64,000 nucleotides of DNA from an uncultured Muribaculaceae bacterium (GTDB taxonomy: Bacteria > Bacteroidota > Bacteroidia > Bacteroidales > Muribaculaceae), in contig CAJTJV010000005.1 of the NCBI GenBank assembly GCA_910576775.1, forward strand, positions 1-64,000, written 5' to 3'. Of this stretch, positions 26,593-33,979 are shown one piece after another. How positions within the stretch are numbered: the first letter of the stretch is position 1; every line of letters begins with the position of its first letter. The notes beneath the pieces were generated by a model. That model did no database searches, was not told where the DNA came from, and saw only the letters and a list, made by a program, of their open reading frames with translations. Both the position numbers and the translations under genes were made by a program.

Positions 26593-28101
26593 ATGAAGAA
26601 ATTCACAGTAATCAGTATGGCGGCGCTTACTGCCGCGATGACTTTCGTAGGATGCAACTCCAATACTTACGAGCCGGGAGAAGAAACAGCCTCGAGCGTT
26701 GCCATATCTTCTTTCAGTCTTTCAAAAGATACCAAAGTCCTTGCCAATCTTGACACTGTCTTTTTCTCGATAGACCTAAATAAAGCACAGATTTTCAATG
26801 CAGATTCTCTACCGTACGGAACCCCGATAAACAAACTCGTGCCGGTTATCAAAATGCTTGACAACGTGAGTAAAGCCGATATTAAGGTGCAGAAGGCGAA
26901 CGGAACGGATACTGTTTACAATTATCTTCTTAATAATACTGATTCAATCGACTTTTCGAATGGTCCCGCCTACCTTACGGTAGCATCTCCGAGCGGAGAC
27001 ATAGAAGCGACATACACGATAAAAATCAACGTTCATAAACTTGTCAGTGATTCTCTGGTTTGGAGTGAAACAGCCCGCACGGAATTACCGACATCGCTTG
27101 CAGCCGTTACCTCCCAGCGTACTGTAAAAATGGGCGACAAGACCTATTGCCTTACCTCAGCTAATAACGAGTGGGCTATCGCGAGACGCGAAGCTTCGGA
27201 AGGAGAGTGGGTTAAGTACGGTGTGGCAATGCCGGCCGGTGCTATTGTAAATGAATTCGGTGCTTCTGATGACGCATTATATGTCATAGCCGGAGGCAAA
27301 ATTCATAAATCGGTCGACGAAGGTCGAGTGTGGTCGGATACCGGTGTTGAAGCGGATCATCTTTACGGCGCATACGGTAGCTCTATTCTCTATGCTGTCA
27401 ATATTTCAGGTAAATGGTTTACAGGAATGTATCCCGAAGGTATTGTTGATGAAATGCCGGAGGGAATGCCTGTCACTGGTACTTCGCAGATGGTTAATTT
27501 TTCTTTCCCGCTTTCCGCATCTGTAATAGCCACAATGATTGGCGGCCGCGACAGCGACGACATCCTTTGCAATGATACCTGGGGCTTTGACGGTTCATCA
27601 TGGACCCGTATAAGCACTGTGCCTGTTCCTGTCGCATACGAAGGCATGACTCTTGTGCCGTTTTTTGTCTTTACTGTATCAAGTACATTCGAGGCGACCC
27701 GTCATTCTATCCTTCTCGCTTTCAACGGACAGAACGATAGCGATATGAACGATAAAGTCTATATCTCCGGCGACTGTGGTCGCACATGGCGTCTTGCCGG
27801 CAGCCTTCTCCAGCTTCCGGAATATTTCCCTATGGTTACAAACGCTCAGGCTTTTCTTGAAACAATTGTTCTCGGTAGTCGTTCCGCGGGCGAATGGCTC
27901 GATTTCCCGACGAATTATGTTCTCCCGGCAACGGCAAAGGTTCTTCCGCCGCAGATGCCGCTTTCGCGATCTACTGAACCTGTAACAACTTGGGAATGCC
28001 CCTATATTTATTTTTATGGTGGCGTTCTGAAGAACGGCACGATTAATCCGTATCTGTGGCGAGGCACGATTAACCGTATGACATTCAAGCCGATTATCTG
28101 A
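26593..28101 (+). CDS. DUF6242-like lipoprotein with Asp-box propeller
   Basis: 502 residues. Lipoprotein signal (MTFVGC, Cys21). Residues about 30-145 form an Ig-like N-terminal domain (SFSLSKDTKVLANLDTVFF). From about 150 on, repeated Trp- and Asp-rich blades include sialidase-type Asp boxes, such as KSVDEGRVWSD and SGDCGRTWRL, which suggests a beta-propeller. I recognise it as the DUF6242-type family of Bacteroidales, whose function is not known to me. It heads a gene run that continues into an outer-membrane barrel protein, uppS, bamA and two skp genes, so an envelope role is plausible. Confidence 0.75.
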   Translation: MKKFTVISMAALTAAMTFVGCNSNTYEPGEETASSVAISSFSLSKDTKVLANLDTVFFSIDLNKAQIFNADSLPYGTPINKLVPVIKMLDNVSKADIKVQKANGTDTVYNYLLNNTDSIDFSNGPAYLTVASPSGDIEATYTIKINVHKLVSDSLVWSETARTELPTSLAAVTSQRTVKMGDKTYCLTSANNEWAIARREASEGEWVKYGVAMPAGAIVNEFGASDDALYVIAGGKIHKSVDEGRVWSDTGVEADHLYGAYGSSILYAVNISGKWFTGMYPEGIVDEMPEGMPVTGTSQMVNFSFPLSASVIATMIGGRDSDDILCNDTWGFDGSSWTRISTVPVPVAYEGMTLVPFFVFTVSSTFEATRHSILLAFNGQNDSDMNDKVYISGDCGRTWRLAGSLLQLPEYFPMVTNAQAFLETIVLGSRSAGEWLDFPTNYVLPATAKVLPPQMPLSRSTEPVTTWECPYIYFYGGVLKNGTINPYLWRGTINRMTFKPII

Positions 28102-28116
28102 TTGTAATTAATTGTG

Positions 28117-28827
28117 ATGTTGTCGGGCTCAAATAATATTGCTATTGTGCTGAGGCGTTTTTTACTGGCGTCTATAGTGCTGTGCTGTGTTATGATATCC
28201 AAAGCTCAGACTGCAACATATAAATTCGACATTGGCGCACAGCTCGGTATGAGCGGATATATAGGTGAGGCGAACTCTACCAATATATTCAAGCATCCGG
28301 GATTCGATGGCGAACTATCTTTCCGTTATATAGGCAATACCCGATGGGCTATCCGTGGAGTGTTATCTACATTTGGCCTCAGCGGGAATACATCCGAGAT
28401 GGAGAATGTGCTGCCCGGGGGTGTGTCTTATTCATTTTCCTCGCAAGTGTTTGACCTCGGTGCCCGCGGAGAATTCAATTTCCTGCCTTATGGTATAGGC
28501 GAGACATATAAGCGTCTTCGTCGATGGACTCCTTATGTGGCTCTCGGCGTCGGTGTCGCCATGGCGCGAACCGCCGGAAAGAACTATGCCGCGCCGACAA
28601 TTCCTATGGGTTTCGGTTTTAAGTTCAAGGTTGCCGAGCGCTGGAATCTTGGGTTGGAGTTCACAATGACGAAAGCTTTCAACGACCATTTTGACAGTCC
28701 CGACCTTGCCGACCTCAATCAGATTAAAGTGGAATTTTATAAAAATACCGATTGGTATTCGCGACTTACGATAGGCGTGTCCTATGAATTCGGACGTCGT
28801 TGCGAGACCTGTCATTATGTAGACTGA
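28117..28827 (+). CDS. DUF6089-like outer-membrane barrel protein
   Basis: 236 residues from ATG 28117; a GTG one codon upstream is in frame. A signal peptide of about 30 residues (ending ISKAQ) precedes alternating beta strands typical of a small outer-membrane barrel. Recognisable stretches are IGAQLGMSGYIGEAN and YVALGVGVAMAR, and the protein ends in GVSYEFGRRCETCHYVD. It resembles the DUF6089 family found beside uppS and bamA in Bacteroidales. Two bases separate its stop from the uppS start, so coupled translation is likely. The biochemical role is unknown. Confidence 0.8.
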   Translation: MLSGSNNIAIVLRRFLLASIVLCCVMISKAQTATYKFDIGAQLGMSGYIGEANSTNIFKHPGFDGELSFRYIGNTRWAIRGVLSTFGLSGNTSEMENVLPGGVSYSFSSQVFDLGARGEFNFLPYGIGETYKRLRRWTPYVALGVGVAMARTAGKNYAAPTIPMGFGFKFKVAERWNLGLEFTMTKAFNDHFDSPDLADLNQIKVEFYKNTDWYSRLTIGVSYEFGRRCETCHYVD

Positions 28828-28829
28828 TA

Positions 28830-29594
28830 ATGAACGCACAGGAACCGACAAAAATTCACAACGTGCCTGCCCATGTAGCTATCATCATGGACGGCAACGG
28901 TCGTTGGGCTCAGGCGCGTGGTCTTGACAGGTCGGCCGGTCATGTCGAAGGTGTCGCTACGGTACGGCGTATTACCGAGCAGGCTTCGGAAAGCGGGGTT
29001 AAATACCTCACACTCTATACGTTCTCCACAGAAAACTGGAATAGGCCAAAGGAGGAAGTCGATGCTCTTATGATGTTGATAGTTACAGCTATTGAACGTG
29101 AGACTCCCGATCTTATAAAAAACAATGTCTGCCTTACAACGATAGGTGATATGGCGCGAATGCCCGAATTTGCTGCTGTGCGTCTGCGCGAGTGCATGCG
29201 GCGTACATCGCATTGCACCGGGCTTACACTCGTGCTTGCGTTGAGCTATTCGTCGCGATGGGAGATTTTAGAAGCTGTAAAATCGATTGTCTCCGATGCT
29301 GTTGCAGGGCAACTGGCTCCCGCCGACATTGATGCGGAGCTGTTTGCCTCCAGACTTACCACTGCCGGAATGCCCGATCCCGACCTCCTTATCCGTACCG
29401 GAGGGGACATGAGGGTGAGCAATTTCCTGCTTTATCAGATAGCATATACCGAACTCATTGTTACACAAACATACTGGCCCGATTATTCGAAAGAAGATTT
29501 CAAACAACACCTCGCGGAATTCTGTAAGCGTCAGAGGCGCTTCGGAATGACGGGCGAACAAGTGAAATCTGCCGGTAATAATATGAATAAATAG
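28830..29594 (+). CDS. uppS: Isoprenyl (undecaprenyl) diphosphate synthase
   Basis: 254 residues from ATG 28830. The frame stays open upstream to a TTG at 28800, but that would overlap the preceding gene. The cis-prenyltransferase motif IIMDGNGRWA contains catalytic Asp21. Further family motifs are TLYTFSTENWNRP, ALSYSSRWEI and the C-terminal DLLIRTGGDMRVSNFLLYQIAYTEL block (cited by its first and last residues). It makes the C55 lipid carrier for cell-wall and surface polysaccharide synthesis. It is 27 bases upstream of bamA. Confidence 0.95.
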   Translation: MNAQEPTKIHNVPAHVAIIMDGNGRWAQARGLDRSAGHVEGVATVRRITEQASESGVKYLTLYTFSTENWNRPKEEVDALMMLIVTAIERETPDLIKNNVCLTTIGDMARMPEFAAVRLRECMRRTSHCTGLTLVLALSYSSRWEILEAVKSIVSDAVAGQLAPADIDAELFASRLTTAGMPDPDLLIRTGGDMRVSNFLLYQIAYTELIVTQTYWPDYSKEDFKQHLAEFCKRQRRFGMTGEQVKSAGNNMNK

Positions 29595-29621
29595 TCTTCC
29601 TCGATTGATTATCATTCCGTT

Positions 29622-32258
29622 ATGCGATATAAGATATTCTTGCTTCCTCTCCTGATGCTTCTTGCTGCTGCAACTCCTTCCAAGCTCGCGGCGCAGCTGC
29701 CCACCGATACGATATACAATCCGAAGGTGCTGTTCTCAACCATGCCGCGTACCTACGAGATTGCCGGCATTTCGGTTGAGGGGGCGCCGAACTATGATGA
29801 ATCCTTAATCCTCGGGTATGCCGGCTTGCATGTCGGCGACAAGGTTTCCATTCCCGGCGACGATATAACTGATGCAGTGAAACGTCTTATGCGTCAGACG
29901 CTTTTCGCCCAGGCAAGGGTGGAACTTGAAAAGACTGTTGGCGACAAGGCGTGGATTAAGATTGTCCTCCGTACCCAGCCGAGAATATCGGAGGTGAAAT
30001 ATTATGGCGCCAAGAAGGGTGAAATCAAGGACTTGCAGGAGCGTTTGCAACTTGTTAAAGGCAACACTATCACCCGTAATATTGTAAACCGTGCGGAAAG
30101 CATCATCAAGAAATATTATAAGGACAAGGGTTTCGGCAACGCGACGGTGAGCATACGCCTTCGCGAAGATCTTTCGCATGAAAACGAGGATATTGTAGAT
30201 ATTTATATCGACAAGCATTCCAAAGTGAAGGTACATAAGATTTATATCAATGGCAACGAGGTTCTTTCCGACAGGAAGATCAAGAATGCCATGAAGAAGA
30301 CCAATGAGAAGACCGACCTTCTCAAAATATTCAGTCAGAAAAAATTTGTTGAGAACGATTATCAGGACGACTTGAACCGTATTCTCGAAAAATACAACGA
30401 AAAAGGTTATCGCGACGCAAAAATACTTTCGGATAGCGTAGTTCCTTACAACGAGGGGACAGTCGATGTATATCTTGATATTGATGAAGGTAAACAGTAT
30501 TTCATCAAGGATATTTCCTGGGTTGGTAATACAATTTATCCCAACGAGCTTCTCAATGATTTTCTGGGTATGGAAACCGGTGATGTCTATAATCAGAAGA
30601 TGATGCGCAAGCGTCTGCAGGAGGATGATGATGCCGTTGCCAACCTATATATGGACAAGGGTTACCTTTTTTATCAGCTTGTGCCCATTGAGAAGAAGAT
30701 AGAGGGTGACTCTATTTCTCTTGAAATGCGAATGATAGAAGGTCCGCAGGCCCGTATCAACAATGTTGTTATCAACGGTAACGACCGTCTTTATGAAAAA
30801 GTAATCCGTCGAGAACTGCGCGTTAAGCCGGGACAGCTTTTCAGCAAGACCGACCTTATGCGTTCCGCCCGTGAAATTGCCCAGACAGGCCATTTCAATC
30901 CTGAAAATATGGATATTCAGCCGGAGCCGAACGAAGAAAACGGTACTGTCGATATTGTGTTCAATCTTGAATCGAAAGCCAACGACCAGATTGAGTTTTC
31001 GCTCGGATGGGGCCAGACAGGTATTATCGGTAAGCTACAGTTGAAATTCACCAATTTCTCGATAAAGAATCTGTTCTATCCGAGCACATATCGCGGTATC
31101 ATTCCGCAAGGAGAAGGGCAGACATTCTCAATCAGTGCCCAGACCAATGCCCGCTACTATCAGGCATATTCGATTTCTTTCCTTGATCCATGGTTCGGTG
31201 GCAAGCGCCCGAACTCACTTTCCCTGTCAGCCTATTACAGCCGACAGACAGGTGTGAACAACTCTTTCTATAACCGTTCGTGGGCCAATTCCTCGATATG
31301 GGGTTCCGGTCTCGGCTATTATCCCGGTTATGCGAACTACTATAATGACTATTATCAGAACAGCTACCAACAGTCGCTCGACCCGAATAAAGTGCTTCAG
31401 ATGGTATCTGTCAATCTTGGCTTCGGCAAGCGTCTGAAATGGCCTGACGATTATTTCACGTTCACCGCCGAGCTTGGCTATAACTGGTACTATCTCAAGA
31501 ACTGGGATTATCTCTATTACATGAACAACGGTACGTCGAACGCTCTTGTGCTCGGTCTTACTCTTGCCCGCACATCAATCGATAATCCTATCTATACACG
31601 TTCAGGCTCGTCGTTCTCCCTTAATCTCCAGATAACTCCTCCGGCCGAGCTTTTTACAGGCAAGCGTGACTGGAAGAAACTCTCTGAGGAAAATACGGTT
31701 GAATCCAAAAAGCAGCTTTACGAGTGGATCGAGTATTGGAAATTACGCTTCAAATCGCGTACATATACACCGCTCAGCACCAACCCGCAGTGGACTCCGG
31801 TATTGATGACGCGTTTCGATTTCGGTCTTATAGGTAGCTTCAACAAATATCTTAAGACACCTTTTGAAACCTTCTATGTCGGTGGCGACGGCATGTCGGG
31901 TTCATACATCTATGCGCAGGAGACAATCGCCCTCCGCGGTTACGACAACGGCAGTCTTACGCCATGGACGCGCGACGGCTATGCCTACACCCGCATGGGG
32001 CTCGAGATTCATTTCCCGCTCATGCTCCAGCAGAGCACCACTATTTATGCTCTTGGCTTCCTCGAGGCCGGTAATGCATGGACAAGTGTACGCGAGTTCA
32101 ATCCCTTCTCTCTTAAACGTAGTGCCGGTGCCGGTGTCCGCATTCAGCTTCCTATGGTTGGTCTGATGGGTATCGACTGGGCATATGGCTTCGACCGCGA
32201 CGCCGACGGCAACCGCGGTGGCTCGCATTTCCATTTCATCCTCGGACAGGAGTTCTAA
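29622..32258 (+). CDS. bamA: Outer-membrane protein assembly factor BamA
   Basis: 878 residues. A signal peptide (about 1-24, ending KLAAQ) is followed by an array of POTRA domains (about 45-440) with motifs such as VKVHKIYINGNEVLSDRKIK. A 16-strand Omp85 barrel spans about 445-878. The barrel carries the conserved loop-6 motif LRGYDNGS and ends in a phenylalanine (ILGQEF), as required for assembly. It folds and inserts barrel proteins, including the SusC proteins in this window. It lies between uppS and two OmpH/Skp chaperone genes, the standard order in this phylum. Confidence 0.96.
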   Translation: MRYKIFLLPLLMLLAAATPSKLAAQLPTDTIYNPKVLFSTMPRTYEIAGISVEGAPNYDESLILGYAGLHVGDKVSIPGDDITDAVKRLMRQTLFAQARVELEKTVGDKAWIKIVLRTQPRISEVKYYGAKKGEIKDLQERLQLVKGNTITRNIVNRAESIIKKYYKDKGFGNATVSIRLREDLSHENEDIVDIYIDKHSKVKVHKIYINGNEVLSDRKIKNAMKKTNEKTDLLKIFSQKKFVENDYQDDLNRILEKYNEKGYRDAKILSDSVVPYNEGTVDVYLDIDEGKQYFIKDISWVGNTIYPNELLNDFLGMETGDVYNQKMMRKRLQEDDDAVANLYMDKGYLFYQLVPIEKKIEGDSISLEMRMIEGPQARINNVVINGNDRLYEKVIRRELRVKPGQLFSKTDLMRSAREIAQTGHFNPENMDIQPEPNEENGTVDIVFNLESKANDQIEFSLGWGQTGIIGKLQLKFTNFSIKNLFYPSTYRGIIPQGEGQTFSISAQTNARYYQAYSISFLDPWFGGKRPNSLSLSAYYSRQTGVNNSFYNRSWANSSIWGSGLGYYPGYANYYNDYYQNSYQQSLDPNKVLQMVSVNLGFGKRLKWPDDYFTFTAELGYNWYYLKNWDYLYYMNNGTSNALVLGLTLARTSIDNPIYTRSGSSFSLNLQITPPAELFTGKRDWKKLSEENTVESKKQLYEWIEYWKLRFKSRTYTPLSTNPQWTPVLMTRFDFGLIGSFNKYLKTPFETFYVGGDGMSGSYIYAQETIALRGYDNGSLTPWTRDGYAYTRMGLEIHFPLMLQQSTTIYALGFLEAGNAWTSVREFNPFSLKRSAGAGVRIQLPMVGLMGIDWAYGFDRDADGNRGGSHFHFILGQEF

Positions 32259-32315
32259 ACCTTTTTTACCGGAGAATGTCTTATATATATGTATAACACA
32301 TTTAATACCACACTT

Positions 32316-32831
32316 ATGAAGAAATTAGCCATAACCCTCATCCTTATCGTGGCCGGATTCGTTGCCGCGTCGGCGCAGAAATTCGCTCTTGTGGATATGG
32401 AGTATATTTTCAAGAATATTCCCTCTTACGAAATGGCGAACGAACAGCTCAACCAGCTATCACAGCGTTGGCAGAAAGAGGTTGAGAATGTCGGCAAGCA
32501 GGCCGAGGAAATGTATCAGAAATATCTTTCGGACAAAGTATTCCTTACCGAAGAGATGGTAAAAAAACGCGAAGAGGAAATCGTCGCCAAGGAAAAAGAA
32601 GCGACAGAACTGCGTTACAAGTATTTCGGACCCGAAGGCGAGCTATATAAAAAACGTCAGACGCTTCTTAAACCGATTCAGGATGATGTGTACGAGGCTA
32701 TAAAGAAATTATCGGAAGAACGAGGTTTTCAGACGGTATTCGACCGTGCTTCCGCTTCCGATATCATATATGCCTCCCCAAGGATTGATATAAGCAATGA
32801 TGTGCTTGCAAAATTGGGATATTCAAATTAA
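32316..32831 (+). CDS. OmpH/Skp-family periplasmic chaperone (first copy)
   Basis: 171 residues from ATG 32316, which begins a typical signal peptide (MKKLAITLILIVAGF, ending ASAQ). An in-frame ATG at 32289 would place nine extra residues before it. The mature protein starts with the family motif KFALVDMEYIFKNIP and continues as long coiled-coil helices (about 40-125). It probably holds unfolded outer-membrane proteins for BamA. It is followed by a second, divergent copy. Confidence 0.9.
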   Translation: MKKLAITLILIVAGFVAASAQKFALVDMEYIFKNIPSYEMANEQLNQLSQRWQKEVENVGKQAEEMYQKYLSDKVFLTEEMVKKREEEIVAKEKEATELRYKYFGPEGELYKKRQTLLKPIQDDVYEAIKKLSEERGFQTVFDRASASDIIYASPRIDISNDVLAKLGYSN

Positions 32832-32836
32832 ATATG

Positions 32837-32844
32837 TAAATTTG
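32837..32844 (+). promoter_or_regulatory. Putative -7 element of the second skp gene
   Basis: TAAATTTG fits TAnnTTTG and is preceded at 19 bp by TTGG (32814-32817), an imperfect -33 box. The ATG is 35 bases downstream. It may give the second chaperone copy independent expression. Confidence 0.45.
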
Positions 32845-32878
32845 CATACTGAAAATTATTAAAACAATATATACAGAC

Positions 32879-33385
32879 ATGTTTAAGAAATTCCTTCTTG
32901 CCATCGCTCTTATCCTTCCCTTGAGTGCTATGGCTCAAAAATTCGGAATTGTTGATGCCGATCAGGTTATTGAGGCAATGCCCGAAACGACTGCAGCCAA
33001 GAGCCAGTTAGAAGAAACCTCCAAAAAATATGAAGTGGAAAACCAGAAGCTTCAGGAGGAAATCAACAAGCTCTTTACCGATTTTCAGACTATTCAGAAC
33101 GATCCCAATACTCCCGAGAGCATCAAAGAGCGTCGCTCACAGGAAATTCAGGAACGCTATCAGAAATTCGAGCAGTTCCAGGCTACCGCATCTCAGGAAT
33201 TGGCCCGTCTCCGCGAATCGTTGATGGCGCCTATTTCGCAGAAACTTATGGAGGCTGTAAAGACTGTTGGTGCTGAAGGTAACTATACATTCGTCTTTAT
33301 TAACGAACCCAACCTTATGATGTATGTAGGTACTGATGTAATCAACGTTACAGCAGATGTTCGCAAGAAACTTGGTCTCAATTGA
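32879..33385 (+). CDS. OmpH/Skp-family periplasmic chaperone (second copy)
   Basis: 168 residues. A signal peptide ends AMAQ, followed by KFGIVDADQVIEAMPET, the family N-terminus, then a long coiled coil (about 40-125) and a short C-terminal beta element. Sequence identity to the preceding copy is limited, so the pair is an old duplication. It is predicted to be a periplasmic chaperone for barrel proteins. Confidence 0.9.
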   Translation: MFKKFLLAIALILPLSAMAQKFGIVDADQVIEAMPETTAAKSQLEETSKKYEVENQKLQEEINKLFTDFQTIQNDPNTPESIKERRSQEIQERYQKFEQFQATASQELARLRESLMAPISQKLMEAVKTVGAEGNYTFVFINEPNLMMYVGTDVINVTADVRKKLGLN

Positions 33386-33405
33386 TCGTTGAGTGAAGAT
33401 ATTCT

Positions 33406-33437
33406 ATCGGCTCCGTTATTGCAGCGGGGCCGATTTT
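33406..33437 (+). terminator. Terminator of the bamA-skp cluster
   Basis: A ten-pair stem (33406-33415 with 33425-33434, one G-T wobble) precedes a T-rich stretch, 21 bases after the skp stop. Confidence 0.65.
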
Positions 33438-33447
33438 ATATCCTGGA

Positions 33448-33479
33448 TTTGTTCATTCGACGGGAAAAAACTAACTTTG
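33448..33479 (+). promoter_or_regulatory. Promoter of ridA
   Basis: TTTG (33448-33451), a 20-bp spacer and TAACTTTG (33472-33479) match the consensus. The ATG at 33531 is about 50 bases downstream. Confidence 0.75.
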
Positions 33480-33530
33480 TCAAGTAGCATATGTAATATT
33501 AACAGACAAACATTATATAAAACAGATAAC

Positions 33531-33917
33531 ATGAAGAAAGCAATTTCTACCAACAACGCACCTGCTGCGATAGGTCCTTATAGCCAGGCCGTAGAAACAT
33601 CAGCGGGTGGCACAATGGTTTTCATCTCCGGACAGATTCCTGTCAATCCCGCGACGGGAGAGATTCCGGAGGGAATCTCGGCTCAGACACGTCAGTCGTT
33701 GGAAAACGTGAAAGCGATTCTTGCCGAAGCCGGTCTCAGCGTCGACAATGTTGTTAAAACAACAGTCTTTATGGCGGATATGGCCGATTTCGCAGCTATG
33801 AATGAAATTTATGCGAGTGTTTTCACACAGCCTTTCCCTGCGCGGTCTGCTGTCGCGGTAAAGGCACTCCCCAAGAATGTTCTTGTCGAGATTGAAGTCA
33901 TCGCACAGCGTTATTGA
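33531..33917 (+). CDS. ridA: RidA-family enamine/imine deaminase
   Basis: 128 residues from ATG 33531. The open frame continues to 33393, but the extra 46 residues lack family similarity and lie upstream of the promoter. Family motifs include APAAIGPYSQAV near the N-terminus, FISGQIPVNPATGEI and the substrate arginine in PFPARSAVAVKALP, then LVEIEVIA near the end. It hydrolyses reactive 2-aminoacrylate and related imines formed by PLP enzymes in the cytosol. It is monocistronic. Confidence 0.95.
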   Translation: MKKAISTNNAPAAIGPYSQAVETSAGGTMVFISGQIPVNPATGEIPEGISAQTRQSLENVKAILAEAGLSVDNVVKTTVFMADMADFAAMNEIYASVFTQPFPARSAVAVKALPKNVLVEIEVIAQRY

Positions 33918-33937
33918 TATTTATAATCGGTCGATAT

Positions 33938-33979
33938 ACGGAGCGAGCCGCCGAATCCCGGGGCTCGCTCCGTTTTTTT
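33938..33979 (+). terminator. Terminator of ridA
   Basis: A perfect 12-bp stem (33938-33949 with 33962-33973) is followed by a seven-T run. It overlaps the 3' end of the converging regulator gene by two bases. Confidence 0.9.

Noticed and set aside
33393..33530. N-terminal extension of RidA
   Set aside because: The region holds a terminator and a consensus promoter and encodes nothing like the family. RidA proteins are about 125-130 residues long.
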